From NCBI GenBank assembly GCA_036677685.1, contig JAVBWA010000015.1, positions 1 to 64,000 on the forward strand: a stretch of DNA of 64,000 nucleotides, written 5' to 3'. Origin of the DNA: JAQUBU01 sp036677685. Its GTDB lineage: Bacteria; Bacillota; Syntrophomonadia; Syntrophomonadales; Syntrophomonadaceae. The position numbers and the translations under genes are program-made. The notes below the pieces were generated by a model, which searched no databases, had not been told where the DNA came from, and worked only from the letters and a program-made list of their open reading frames with translations. This document shows positions 43,876 to 53,079 of this stretch, one piece after another (within the stretch, counting starts at the first letter, position 1; each line of letters starts with the position of its first letter).

Positions 43876-45219
43876 CTACTGGATTTTATTGGACTGCTTC
43901 CAAATTCCCTGGGCTTGGGCGGCCTTAATTAATTCATCCCTTAAGTCAGGATGAGATATATTAATCAAACCTTCAGCTCTTTGCCATACGGACATGCCCT
44001 TTTGTGAGAACTTGCCATATTCAGTAACAATAATCGGAGCCATGGAACGGGTGTCGGTAACTATTCCACCCGGTGTAAGAATGGGGCATATTCTTGATTT
44101 GATCTTTCCATCCGCGCTTTCTTTAGTGGAAGGCAGGCAAACAAAAGACTTGCCGCCCCGGGATTGATAGGCCGCCATCACAAAGTCGAACTGACCGCCG
44201 GTGCCGCTGATCTGCCGGGTTCCGGATGTTTCAGCGCAAACTTGGCCATAAATGTCGATTTCCACAGCATTGTTGATGCCTATCAGATTATCATTTAATG
44301 ATGACACAGCCGGTTTATTGGTATAATTAACCGGATACATAGCGCACTTCGGATTATCATCCAAAAAATCATACAGCATTTGGGTTCCCAGTGCGAATGT
44401 ATAGACCATTTTGCCTGGATCGATTTGCTTCTTGGTTCCAGTCAATTTTCCGGCTTCGCTCATTACCACATAAGCATCAACCAGCATTTCCGTGTGGCAA
44501 CCCAGATCTTTGAGGTCGGAATCGGCAATCATCATGCCTACCGCATTGGGGATTCCACCTATACCGAGTTGGACACAGCATCCATCAAACATTTCTTCCA
44601 GAATATAATTGGCAATTTTTTTATCCACTTCGGACAGTGGGGGTGCAGGCAGTTGAGTCAACCCCGGGTTTTCTCCTTCAACTATGAAGTCCACTTCGGA
44701 AATATGAATGTTTTCTTCGTAGCCACCCAGGCAACGAGGTTGTTTCTCGTTAACTTCTACTATTATCTTCTCCGCCCGGTCGCAAACTGCACGGGTATGA
44801 GTAGACTGGGGACCAAAATTGAAATATCCGTTTTTATCCATGGGAGTAACCTGGAGCATGGCCACTGCCAGAGGTTCGATATGTTCTCTGACATACCGAG
44901 GCAGTTCGGAATAAATAATGGAAGAATAGTAAACCGGTTTGGTTTTGGCAACTTTTCGGTCCGATCCCGATAGATGCCAGCTATGCCAGATAAATGACTC
45001 ACCGGTAGGATCTACTGCATTTACTTCAGTGGGATAAGGATTAACACAGCTCCAGATTTTAACATCCTTCAATTCATCTTTTCTCTTAGCCAATGCTTTG
45101 TCCAGTGCCCGAACCTGTCCCAGAAAAGACCCAAAATCTATCCAATCGCCGGATTTTACAATTTTGACAGCCTCATCGGCAGATACTAATTTCTTTCTAT
45201 ATTCGTCAGCATAACTCAT
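43876..45219 (-). CDS. Acetyl-CoA hydrolase/transferase family CoA-transferase (butyryl-CoA:acetate type)
   Basis: A 447-residue class I CoA-transferase like butyryl-CoA:acetate and 4-hydroxybutyrate CoA-transferases. CoA-binding LGIGGIPNAVG, the catalytic Glu region GCHTEMLVDAY and ISGTGGQFDFVMAAYQSRGGKSF are seen. In butyrate-oxidising syntrophs such an enzyme activates butyrate with acetyl-CoA and releases acetate. The ATG follows AAGGAGGAG. An R-element fragment lies 29 bases upstream of its start. Confidence 0.88.
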   Translation of the reverse strand: MSYADEYRKKLVSADEAVKIVKSGDWIDFGSFLGQVRALDKALAKRKDELKDVKIWSCVNPYPTEVNAVDPTGESFIWHSWHLSGSDRKVAKTKPVYYSSIIYSELPRYVREHIEPLAVAMLQVTPMDKNGYFNFGPQSTHTRAVCDRAEKIIVEVNEKQPRCLGGYEENIHISEVDFIVEGENPGLTQLPAPPLSEVDKKIANYILEEMFDGCCVQLGIGGIPNAVGMMIADSDLKDLGCHTEMLVDAYVVMSEAGKLTGTKKQIDPGKMVYTFALGTQMLYDFLDDNPKCAMYPVNYTNKPAVSSLNDNLIGINNAVEIDIYGQVCAETSGTRQISGTGGQFDFVMAAYQSRGGKSFVCLPSTKESADGKIKSRICPILTPGGIVTDTRSMAPIIVTEYGKFSQKGMSVWQRAEGLINISHPDLRDELIKAAQAQGIWKQSNKIQ

Positions 45220-45247
45220 GTAACTCCTCCTTATTGTTATTAAATTT

Positions 45248-45306
45248 GTTTAAGCATTGGAACCCGGTCGCTTTAAGAAGCGGAGGGCATCTTTTCGCCT
45301 TGTTAT
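45248..45306 (+). repeat. R element, copy R6 (both ends, middle deleted)
   Basis: The A-end TTTAAGCATTGG is joined directly to the B half AACCCGGTCGCTTTAAGAAGCG and the B-end CATCTTTTCGCCTTGTTATA. All middle hairpins are missing. Confidence 0.75.
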
Positions 45307-45856
45307 AACGCATAAAAATTAAAGCAAGCAGTTGTACCTTTTGAATCCCCCCTTTCATAAGGTACGAGAATTGATCTGATTTCCGTCTTTGGCTTATAAT
45401 TGACTGTAGTTTTGGTTGTAATTTCTGAACATTCCAACTTTTCAGTTAATTAATTATTATGCAATTACCATGCCAAGGCTGAAATAGTCATAATAAAGCA
45501 GAATATTCAGCCTATAGTCCTAACATTGGCCCGCATTAGACTTCAATTTACAATTAAAATAATGCATTATTGCCTTATTAACTATGGCATTCATGCATTA
45601 TTCAGATTTTTAATCTTTTTGCCTCGTCCAGTGCCTGTGTTGCAGGCTTATTCAATAAAAATAAGGCAGATATGCATAATGCTTTTTTGCAGTTTATAAT
45701 AAGCATTTTTGCATTATTTGTCGCTAAATATATAAATATTCTACTTTTGCTCACAAAATGATGAGGAGTTCTCGGCAAATTCAAATTCATGAGCTTCCAT
45801 TTCCCTATCTGTGCTATAATAGGCAGGTAATTTTGTAGTTCAAGATTTTGATGATA
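45307..45856. other. Intergenic region between two R elements
   Basis: About 550 bases between the CoA-transferase and GlcD-like genes. It contains several ATGCATTATT / GCATAATGC repeats at 45563-45720 that may be regulator sites or weak hairpins. An 88-codon open frame on the minus strand (45602-45868) has no ribosome site and poor coding sense, so no gene is called. Confidence 0.4.
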
Positions 45857-46044
45857 AAACGAGGCCAAAAGATATTCCCTCTTTTTAAAGGGTTAGGTTC
45901 CCATTAACAGAACAAGCGGCGGATTCCAATTTCCCGCCTCGTTGCAGTGGTGTATTGCCCCCTACGGGGACTACTTATATTGATTCCCTTCGGGAATAAT
46001 TAATTTGTGTTGAAACTGTTCCGCAGTTTCTTCCGATGCTTAAA
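45857..46044 (-). repeat. R element, copy R7 (full), adjoining the glcD-like leader
   Basis: Inverted copy. On the element's strand: GAAACTGCGGAACAGTTTC (loop change), ATTCCCGAAGGGAAT, GTCCCCGTAGGGGGC. The A-end reads GATGCTTAAA here and runs straight into TGGAGGAG, the ribosome site of the GlcD-like gene. Confidence 0.88.
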
Positions 46045-46060
46045 ATGGAGGAGTGTGAAT

Positions 46061-47461
46061 ATGGATACTAAGGCTATTAAGGCAGAACTTATCAAAATGC
46101 TAGGGAAAGAAAAAGTACTGACGGAAGATCTTGATCTAATGTATTATTCCTATGATAGTTCTTTTTTAACCAAGCTGGAGCCCAGCAATCCATACGCGGT
46201 GGTAATGCCCCGTTCAACTGAAGATCTGCAAAAAGTTATGCGCTTTGCCTACGAAAACAATATTAATATAGTACCCCGGGGAGCTGGCACCGGTGAAACC
46301 GGTGGCTGTATTGCGATAAACGGCGGTATAGTATTGGACCTGTCCAACTGGGATGAAATAATTGAAATAGATGCCGCCAATATGCAGGTTATTTTACGGC
46401 CAGGTGTAATTCACGCCGAATTGAATAAAGAACTGGCGAAATACAATCTGTTTTTCCCCCCTGATCCGGGCAGCAGCCTGATGTGTACGGTCGGCGGAAT
46501 GGTTGCCAATAATGCCAGCGGTTTGCGCGCAGTCAAATACGGTTGTACCGAACAGTATATTCTCGGGCTGGAAGTTGTATTGCCCAATGGCGAGATCATA
46601 ACTACCGGGGGAATGAAAGCCAAATGCATCAAGAATGTGTCAGGGCTTAACCTGACCAAATTAATGATAGGTTCCGAAGGGGTTCTGGGTATTGTAAGTA
46701 AAATTCGGCTGCGCTGCTGGCCCAAGCCGAAAGCCAGAGGTATTGCGATGGCGGTTTTCGATGATTTGGACCAGGCCCCGGCAGCTGTTCTTGACACTTA
46801 CCAGGCAGGTATTCTGCCTTCCGGAATTGAGATTCTTGACAGTTCAGCTATCGAGGCGGTTAACCAGTTTAAACCGGAAATTAATCTGCCTGATGCCGAA
46901 GCCATACTTTTATTTGAAGTAGACGGCAACCCGCCCAGTGTTGAATATGAAGGCAATGTTATTAAGGAAGTAGTTGGCAAACGGGCACGTAATGTAGAGT
47001 GGGCAACCGAACCCAAACGCATGGCAGAACTCTGGGAAGGACGAAGTGTTACCGCTACCGCCGCCGCCAGAGTGCGGGCTGATGGCAGCCGTATCTTTGC
47101 CGGTGAAGATATCAGTGTACCGCTGGCCCGGGTAGCCGATACCTTAAGAGCAATCCGCGCCCTGGGCGATAAATATGGAATTAAAGTCGTCAATTATGGT
47201 CATATAGGTGATGGCAACGTGCATACCGCTCCGGTAATTAACCCGGAAAACCCTGCAGAAGTAGAACAAGTTTTAAAACTGGTGCATGATATTCATTTGC
47301 TGGCTATTGAACTTGAAGGTTCCACAACCGGCGAGCACGGGGTTGGAGCGGTAAGACGACAGTATGCCCGGCTTGAACATGGACAGGCTGTGGACATAAT
47401 GGAAGGTATTAAAAAGGTTTTTGATGATAAAGGCATAATGAACCCTGGCAAACTATTCTAA
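46061..47461 (+). CDS. glcD: FAD-linked 2-hydroxyacid oxidase (GlcD/D-lactate dehydrogenase type)
   Basis: A 466-residue FAD-binding (PCMH-type) oxidase. NIVPRGAGTGETGGC and PDPGSSLMCTVGGMVANNASG bind FAD; the C-terminal domain has GHIGDGNVHTA and TGEHGVGAVRR. Such proteins oxidise D-lactate or glycolate together with an iron-sulfur subunit, which follows 22 bases later. The start at 46061 has TGGAGGAG; an open frame further up lies in repeat DNA. With LarA this suggests lactate use, electrons going to the GlcF-like partner. Confidence 0.9.
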   Translation: MDTKAIKAELIKMLGKEKVLTEDLDLMYYSYDSSFLTKLEPSNPYAVVMPRSTEDLQKVMRFAYENNINIVPRGAGTGETGGCIAINGGIVLDLSNWDEIIEIDAANMQVILRPGVIHAELNKELAKYNLFFPPDPGSSLMCTVGGMVANNASGLRAVKYGCTEQYILGLEVVLPNGEIITTGGMKAKCIKNVSGLNLTKLMIGSEGVLGIVSKIRLRCWPKPKARGIAMAVFDDLDQAPAAVLDTYQAGILPSGIEILDSSAIEAVNQFKPEINLPDAEAILLFEVDGNPPSVEYEGNVIKEVVGKRARNVEWATEPKRMAELWEGRSVTATAAARVRADGSRIFAGEDISVPLARVADTLRAIRALGDKYGIKVVNYGHIGDGNVHTAPVINPENPAEVEQVLKLVHDIHLLAIELEGSTTGEHGVGAVRRQYARLEHGQAVDIMEGIKKVFDDKGIMNPGKLF

Positions 47462-47483
47462 TCTCAGAAAGGAGGGGTATATT

Positions 47484-48776
47484 ATGAACTTCAAGGAATT
47501 ACCTCCTGTAAAAGAACAAATAATGAAGTGCGTCCGCTGTGGCAAATGCCGGAGTGTATGCCCGGTCTTTGCTGAAATTCGCAATGAAACCGCAGCTCCG
47601 CGGGGGCATGTTTTTATGGTGCAAATGCTGAGAGACGGCAAGGTGGAACCCGTCAAGGATGTAAGCGAACGTCTGACCACCTGTCTAATGTGTGAAACTT
47701 GCAGTGTCAACTGCCCTTCAGGCATTGATATTCACGAACTTAATGCAGCGGCCCGCTCATATATATATGAAAAGAATCCGAGTGCCGCCAAAGAACTCAT
47801 TTTCGATACTATGTGGACCAAGCCGAACCTTTTGAAAACCTTTACCAAACTAATGGGAGGTGCACAAAAAACCGGTCTGCAAACCCTGGCTAGAAATCTT
47901 GGCCTGACTAAAATACTGCCCGGTGATTTGTCCAAAGCCGAGCAAATCTTAACTTCAGTGCCCAAACATCCTGCCCGGCATTATCTCCCGGAAGTCAGCC
48001 GCGCCAGAGGTGATAAGAAATACACGGTGGCATATTTTCTGGGATGTGGTACAGACCTATTAAACCCTCAGGTGGCACGGGCTACGGTGGATGTTTTGAC
48101 CCGGAACGGTTGTGAAGTTATCATCCCCAAGGATATGAAGTGCTGCGGTTTGCCCCATATCGCCAACGGCAAGATTGATACTGCAAGGCAGTTGGCAGCT
48201 CATAATATAAAGATATTTGGCGGCTATGAATATGATTACATTGTTACGGATTGTGCGTCCTGCTCATCAGCTCTGGCGCATAAAAATATGGAATTTTTAC
48301 TGGGCGGGCTGAAAATCGAAGATGAAGCCCGGGCTTTTTCAGAGAAGGTTATGGATCTGAGCATATTCCTGGTCGATGTGCTTAATATTAAAATACCGGA
48401 CAATACTTCCGCAGACACATTAAAAGTAACGTATCACGACCCCTGTCACCTGGCCAATGCCCAGGGTATAAAAAAAGCTCCGCGTGAGCTTTTGCAGCGC
48501 ATACCCGGGGTTCAGTATGTGGAAATGGGACTGGCCAACCGCTGCTGCGGCGGTTCGGGAACTTACAGCCTTACTCATTACGACCTGTCTATGCAGATTC
48601 TCGACAAGAAAATGGATAGTGCCATGGAGACCGGTGCCGACATTCTGGCTACCTGCTGCCCCAGTTGTATGATGCAGCTTCGTTACGGCGTAAAGCGGCA
48701 CAACTGGAAAGCTAAAGTTATGCATCCGGTTGAACTGATCAGCCAGAGTTACAAGGATATGGTTAAGAAACATTAA
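47484..48776 (+). CDS. glcF: Iron-sulfur subunit of the 2-hydroxyacid oxidase (GlcF-like)
   Basis: A 430-residue protein with two N-terminal [4Fe-4S] motifs (CVRCGKCRSVCP, CLMCETCSVNCP) and two CCG domains (CCGLP with DCASC; CCGGSG with CCPSC). It accepts electrons from the GlcD-like flavoprotein and hands them to membrane or soluble carriers. AAAGGAGGGG precedes the ATG. Ends before a terminator. Confidence 0.92.
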   Translation: MNFKELPPVKEQIMKCVRCGKCRSVCPVFAEIRNETAAPRGHVFMVQMLRDGKVEPVKDVSERLTTCLMCETCSVNCPSGIDIHELNAAARSYIYEKNPSAAKELIFDTMWTKPNLLKTFTKLMGGAQKTGLQTLARNLGLTKILPGDLSKAEQILTSVPKHPARHYLPEVSRARGDKKYTVAYFLGCGTDLLNPQVARATVDVLTRNGCEVIIPKDMKCCGLPHIANGKIDTARQLAAHNIKIFGGYEYDYIVTDCASCSSALAHKNMEFLLGGLKIEDEARAFSEKVMDLSIFLVDVLNIKIPDNTSADTLKVTYHDPCHLANAQGIKKAPRELLQRIPGVQYVEMGLANRCCGGSGTYSLTHYDLSMQILDKKMDSAMETGADILATCCPSCMMQLRYGVKRHNWKAKVMHPVELISQSYKDMVKKH

Positions 48777-48792
48777 ACAAAACAATTATAGC

Positions 48793-48818
48793 GGGAGCAA
48801 TGCTCCCCTATTTTTTTG
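48793..48818 (+). terminator. Terminator of glcDF-like operon
   Basis: GGGAGCAATGCTCCC hairpin followed by CTATTTTTTTG. It lies 16 bases after the stop. Confidence 0.88.
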
Positions 48819-49056
48819 GGGATCGTTTTCCCATGACTATACATTGCAAACATATTCTAATATATTAATAGAAATATTAAATACTGCGGAAGTATAATGC
48901 CCGCGGATATGTGAAAGTATATTTTTTTGATATCCTGCTTAATTAGAATGGCCTCAACTATTGTTTATATGCTTTTTAGAAGAAGCTCGTGACAAAAAAT
49001 ATTTTAAGGTTATTAGCCGAATAAACAAGAATATAAGGGATAGGTGTCCTTCAATA

Positions 49057-49779
49057 ATGAGCAAACGTCTGATTAAACATATATTTAGAGAAGTTCGTAA
49101 TGCCAATTTAAAATATCATCTGGTGGAAGATGGTGATAAATTAGCTGCTGCTCTTTCAGGGGGCAAGGACAGCTTTACCATGCTCTATTTCCTGACTATG
49201 CTGCAGAAGTACACTCCTCTCAAATTTGAAATCCAGCCCATATATATCGATTTAGGATGGGAAAATGATGTTGCAGCCATGGATAGTTTTTGCAAATCCT
49301 TAGGTTTATCCTTGATTATAGAAAAAACCAATATAGGGCAAGTGGTATTTGAACGCCGGGAAGAAAAAAATCCATGTTCATTATGCTCCAATCTGAGACG
49401 CGGAGCTATTAACCGGCTGAGCAAAAGCCTGAATTGCAATAAAGTAGCCCTGGGACATCACATGGATGATGTGGTTAATACCCTTTTCCTATCTATGATT
49501 TTTGAAGGCCGGTTTAATGTTTTTAAACCTAAAACCTATCTTGACCGCATGGATATAACTTTTATCCGGCCCCTTATATACGTCGGGGAATCAGAAGTGA
49601 GACAGTTTGTAGAGAACATGGAAATCAAACCGGTTAAAAACCGCTGCCCGGCTGATGGGAAAACCAAACGAACCGAAATCAGTCAACTTCTGGAGCAAAT
49701 AGAAAGTGCTTATCCCGGGGCCCGCAAAAAATTTCTTTCCAGTATCGAAAATGTGGGACCGGATACTTTCTGGCATTAA
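49057..49779 (+). CDS. TtcA-like tRNA 2-thiocytidine synthetase family protein
   Basis: A 240-residue PP-loop protein: LSGGKDSFTMLYFL, NPCSLCSNLRRG (CxxC) and ALGHHMDDVVNTLF. A further cysteine at KNRCPADGKTKR fits the [4Fe-4S]-binding set of TtcA/TtuA-type thiolases. The start at 49057 is chosen by family length; the ribosome site is weak and the frame is open up to 48961. The exact tRNA position modified is uncertain. Confidence 0.8.
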   Translation: MSKRLIKHIFREVRNANLKYHLVEDGDKLAAALSGGKDSFTMLYFLTMLQKYTPLKFEIQPIYIDLGWENDVAAMDSFCKSLGLSLIIEKTNIGQVVFERREEKNPCSLCSNLRRGAINRLSKSLNCNKVALGHHMDDVVNTLFLSMIFEGRFNVFKPKTYLDRMDITFIRPLIYVGESEVRQFVENMEIKPVKNRCPADGKTKRTEISQLLEQIESAYPGARKKFLSSIENVGPDTFWH

Positions 49780-49783
49780 ATAA

Positions 49784-49817
49784 GAACATGTGTTTTATTC
49801 ATAATGTATGTTATAAT
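49784..49817 (+). promoter_or_regulatory. lexA promoter with LexA box
   Basis: GAACATGTGTTT at 49784-49795 fits the Gram-positive LexA box GAAC-N4-GTTY, and TATAAT at 49812-49817 is the -10. The box covers the -35 region, so lexA should repress itself. Confidence 0.7.
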
Positions 49818-49857
49818 TTAATGCAAATAGCTCAGAATATGGGAGGTAAGGTTCCTT

Positions 49858-50475
49858 ATGAACGAAGATACCCTGTTAAGCAATAGACAACAAGCAATCC
49901 TGGATTATATCAAGGATAGTATTAAAAGCAACGGATATCCCCCTTCCGTGAGAGAAATCGGTCAGGCGGTAGGTTTGAAATCCAGTTCTACCGTACATGC
50001 CCATCTGGTTCATTTGGAAGAAAAAGGCCTGCTGCGTAAAGATCCGAGCAAACCCCGGGCTCTTATCCCGATCCCCGATCCTGAACCGGAAAATGTCAGT
50101 GATGCCATTGCCCTGCCGGTAGTCGGCAGTGTGGCCGCCGGGGCTCCGATTCTGGCTGAACAGAACATTGATGCTTACTTCCCGGTGCCGGTTGATTTCC
50201 TGGGCAAAGGCAACCATTTTATATTGAAGGTAAAGGGCGAGAGCATGATTGAAGCAGGAATCATGGATGGTGACTTTCTGATCGTAAAGGAACAGACTGA
50301 CGCTGCCAATGGCGAGATTGTTGTGGCCTTGGTTGAAGATGAGGCAACGGTAAAGAGGTTTTACCGGCGCGATCGGTTTATCGAATTAGTTCCTGAAAAC
50401 TCTGCCATGCAGCCGATTATAGTTGAGCAGGTGCAAATCGCCGGCAAAGTTGCCGGTTTACTACGCAAAATGTAA
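49858..50475 (+). CDS. lexA: LexA repressor
   Basis: A 205-residue SOS repressor. N-terminal winged helix (LSNRQQAILDYI ... SSSTVHAHLVHLEEKG), self-cleavage bond Ala94-Gly95, and catalytic Ser129 (GESM) and Lys166 (ATVKRF). Long acidic/proline linker (PIPDPEPENV). A GGGAGG ribosome site precedes it, and a LexA box lies in its promoter. Confidence 0.95.
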   Translation: MNEDTLLSNRQQAILDYIKDSIKSNGYPPSVREIGQAVGLKSSSTVHAHLVHLEEKGLLRKDPSKPRALIPIPDPEPENVSDAIALPVVGSVAAGAPILAEQNIDAYFPVPVDFLGKGNHFILKVKGESMIEAGIMDGDFLIVKEQTDAANGEIVVALVEDEATVKRFYRRDRFIELVPENSAMQPIIVEQVQIAGKVAGLLRKM

Positions 50476-50632
50476 TTTAAGACGAAAAGTGAGGCGTGAG
50501 GGTTAAGGCGTGAGGTGTTTAAAGTTTTTTCCTACTACATTTTACCATTTAAAAACAAAGGAACTCACTTTTGATGGATGTTTCTTGTGCCCTTTGGGTA
50601 TGTCCTCCGGGCATGGGGGGGTAGACGCTAAA

Positions 50633-50692
50633 ATAACGAAGCCAAAGATGTCCCCCGCCTCGCTATAGCGGTTTGTTAAAAATCTGCTTAAA
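50633..50692 (-). repeat. R element, copy R8 (partial)
   Basis: B-end TAACGAAGCCAAAGATG joined to CCGCCTCGCTATAGCGG and a changed A-end CTGCTTAAA. The hairpins are lost. It lies between convergent lexA and glnA; 50476-50632 is otherwise without recognised features. Confidence 0.65.
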
Positions 50693-50703
50693 CAACGGTT
50701 AAA

Positions 50704-50741
50704 AAGCAGCCAGTATCATAAAAACATGGTACTGGCTGCTT
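50704..50741 (-). terminator. Terminator of glnA
   Basis: AAGCAGCCAGTA pairs with TACTGGCTGCTT; on the minus strand a TTTTTAA tail follows. Confidence 0.87.
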
Positions 50742-50806
50742 CATATTAATATACTTTTTGATTTAAGATACCCCTTACACTGAACACCTAACGCCTTACG
50801 ATTTAT

Positions 50807-52135
50807 TTAGAACTTCTCCAAATACTCGGATATTTCCCAATCGTAAACCCGTGAGCTGTAGCTTTCCCATTCGTTGGTTTTGGCCAGTACAAATCTTGAA
50901 TAAATATGCTCGCCCAATGCTTCCTGAATCAATTTATCCTTGCGCAGTTCGTCAAGAGCCTCATAAAGATTTTCCGGCAATGATTCTATTCCCTGTTGTT
51001 TGCGGGTTGCCAGATCCATCTCATATATATTTTGTTCAACGGCATCCGGAGGACAAATCTTTTCCTTGATACCTTCCAAGCCAGCCTTCAGTATTGCCGC
51101 CAACCCCAGATACGGATTGCAGCTGGGGTCCGGGTTGCGCACTTCAATCCTGGTGCCTATTCCCCGCCGGGCCGGAATGCGTATTAGAGGGCTGCGATTG
51201 CGGTAAGACCAGGCAATGTAAACAGGGGCTTCATAACCAGGCACCAAACGCTTGTAGGAATTAACCGTGGGATTGGTAATGGCTGCGATGGCGCGGGCAT
51301 GCTTCATTACTCCGCCGATAAAGTAGCGGCAGGTATCACTCAGACCATCGCTCTTTTGCGGATCATAGAAAATGTTTTCCCCATCCTTGAAAAGCGATAC
51401 ATGCATATGCATACCGGAACCGTTGATGCCAAAGACCGGTTTGGGCATAAAAGTGGCATGGAGTCCGTGATTCTGGGCAACGATTCTTACTGCAATACGG
51501 AATGTTACAATATTGTCTGCGGTTTTTAAAGCATCGGTATACTTGAAATCTATTTCATGCTGGCCGGGTGCCACTTCATGGTGGGCGGCTTCAATCTCAA
51601 ATCCCAGGCTCTGCAGTATTTGAACCATATTTTGGCGGGCTTCCTCGCCTTTATCCACCGGGGGCAAATCGAAATAACCGGCTTTATCATGAGTCTTAAG
51701 ACTGGGCCGGCCATTCTCGTCCAGATGGAACATAAAAAACTCCGGTTCAGGGCCTACCTGCATGGTATACCCCATTTCCTTGGCTTCATTTAGAACCTTG
51801 GATAAGGCATAGCGCGGGCAGCCATGGAAAGGTTCACCGTTGGAATCATATATGTCGCAAATTATACGGGCGGTTTTGGCATCTGAAGTAGGACTGTTCC
51901 AGGGTAAAATTAGAAATGTGTTAATGTCGGGTTTCAGATACATATCGGATTCTTCAATTCGAACAAATCCTTCAATCGAAGAACCATCAAACATCAACTC
52001 ACCGTCAAGCGCTTTCTGCAACTGGTCGGAAGTAATTGATATGGCTTTTAGCACCCCCAGAATGTCAGTGAATTGCAGCCTTATGAATTTTACATTCTCC
52101 TCCTCGACCTTTTTAAAAATATAATCTCTATCCAT
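50807..52135 (-). CDS. glnA: Glutamine synthetase type I
   Basis: A 442-residue GSI-alpha enzyme (glutamate + NH3 + ATP to glutamine). MFDGSSIEGF, PEPEFFMF, GSGMHMHVSLF, VPGYEAPVYIAWSYRNRSPL and the adenylylation-free C-terminal stretch NIYEMDLATRKQQGIESLP are typical of the Firmicute alpha type, which is regulated by feedback and GlnR rather than by adenylylation. GGAGG precedes the ATG. No glnR is adjacent. Confidence 0.95.
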   Translation of the reverse strand: MDRDYIFKKVEEENVKFIRLQFTDILGVLKAISITSDQLQKALDGELMFDGSSIEGFVRIEESDMYLKPDINTFLILPWNSPTSDAKTARIICDIYDSNGEPFHGCPRYALSKVLNEAKEMGYTMQVGPEPEFFMFHLDENGRPSLKTHDKAGYFDLPPVDKGEEARQNMVQILQSLGFEIEAAHHEVAPGQHEIDFKYTDALKTADNIVTFRIAVRIVAQNHGLHATFMPKPVFGINGSGMHMHVSLFKDGENIFYDPQKSDGLSDTCRYFIGGVMKHARAIAAITNPTVNSYKRLVPGYEAPVYIAWSYRNRSPLIRIPARRGIGTRIEVRNPDPSCNPYLGLAAILKAGLEGIKEKICPPDAVEQNIYEMDLATRKQQGIESLPENLYEALDELRKDKLIQEALGEHIYSRFVLAKTNEWESYSSRVYDWEISEYLEKF

Positions 52136-52184
52136 TCCACAACCTCCAGCGTTTTATTTTAACAAAATTATTTGATTACCATAA

Positions 52185-52307
52185 ATATGTTCCCCGCTTC
52201 TTTAAGCGGTCAGATACCTATTAACAAAACAGGCGGCGGGTTCTTATCCCCGCCTCGTTGCAGCGGTTTGTTGCCCCCTAAGGGGCCTACCTATATTGAT
52301 TCCCTTG
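52185..52307 (-). repeat. R element, copy R9 (A-end truncated)
   Basis: Inverted copy, 50 bases upstream of glnA. It holds the B half, CGCCTCGTTGCAGCGG, GCCCCCTAAGGGGCC and ATTGATTCCC, but stops before the GAAACTG hairpin, 8 bases from the DUF456 stop. Confidence 0.85.
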
Positions 52308-52314
52308 AAACACT

Positions 52315-52800
52315 CTAAAAAAGCACTACTAAAAAGGATATTGCCATTGCAACTGCCAGGACCAGCTTGAAAATCATTCCGGAGAAGAGTCCGGCAACAG
52401 TTCCTATCCCGACTTTAAAAGCTTTTTCAAAATCATTTAGCTCCAGGTACTCTCCTATGGCCGCACCTACAAAGGGACCAATAAGTATGCCCAGGGGCGG
52501 AAAAATGAATAGTCCTAAAAAAGTACCGATAAAAGCCCCCCACATGCCTTTCTTGCTGGAACCAAAATACTTAGCGCCCAGAGTCGTAGCCAGGTATTCA
52601 ACAAAAACTGAAATAATCGCCAAACCGGCCAGTATCACCAGGTATTTCGGTGTTACATGATGAAATCCCTCATACCACCCATATGCGGCTATCGACACAA
52701 AAATCAGAGGTATGCCGGGCAGCAGCGGAAGCACCGTACCCGCTATTCCCAGAATAATAAGGATTAAAACCGCGATCGTCACCAATACCGAAGTTGCCAT
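52315..52800 (-). CDS. DUF456 family membrane protein
   Basis: A 161-residue protein with four or five membrane helices and the DUF456 signatures VLPLLPGIPLIF and GAFIGTFLGLFIFPPLGILIG-type glycine-rich helices, then GAAIGEYLEL. Function unknown. The ATG at 52800 has AAAGGAGGG; a P-element fragment lies just upstream. Confidence 0.88.
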   Translation of the reverse strand: MATSVLVTIAVLILIILGIAGTVLPLLPGIPLIFVSIAAYGWYEGFHHVTPKYLVILAGLAIISVFVEYLATTLGAKYFGSSKKGMWGAFIGTFLGLFIFPPLGILIGPFVGAAIGEYLELNDFEKAFKVGIGTVAGLFSGMIFKLVLAVAMAISFLVVLF

Positions 52801-52823
52801 AGCCAATCCCTCCTTTTACTGCT

Positions 52824-52884
52824 TTTATAATAATACCTGTCAATATGTTTATGCTAGTCTTTCCCTCGAGGAATGTCCCTATTT
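52824..52884 (+). repeat. P element, copy 4 (partial)
   Basis: Weak copy: TAATAATACCTGTCA, then TTCCCTCGAGGAATGTCCC corresponds to the right half of the P element. The palindrome is missing. Orientation relative to the downstream gene is the same as in the other copies. Confidence 0.5.
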
Positions 52885-52889
52885 ACTAA

Positions 52890-53079
52890 TTTAAGCATCG
52901 GAAGAAACTGCCGAGCAGTTTCAACACAATTTAATCATTCCCGAAGGGAATCAATATAAGTGGTCCCCGTAGGGGGCAACACACCGCTGCAACGAGGCGG
53001 GATATTTTAACCCGCCGCCTGGTTTCTTAATAGGAACCCGACCGCTTAAAGAGGCGGGACATCTTTTCGCTTCGTTATA
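52890..53079 (+). repeat. R element, copy R10 (full), overlapping a gene end
   Basis: Full copy: GAAACTGCCGAGCAGTTTC, ATTCCCGAAGGGAAT, GTCCCCGTAGGGGGC, outer arms AACGAGGCG / CGCTTCGTT (one G-T wobble). The last 34 bases encode the final codons and the stop of the MGL-family gene on the other strand. Confidence 0.9.

Noticed and set aside
45602..45868. 88-codon minus-strand frame between two R elements
   Set aside because: No ribosome site, low-complexity AT-rich composition, no similarity recognised.
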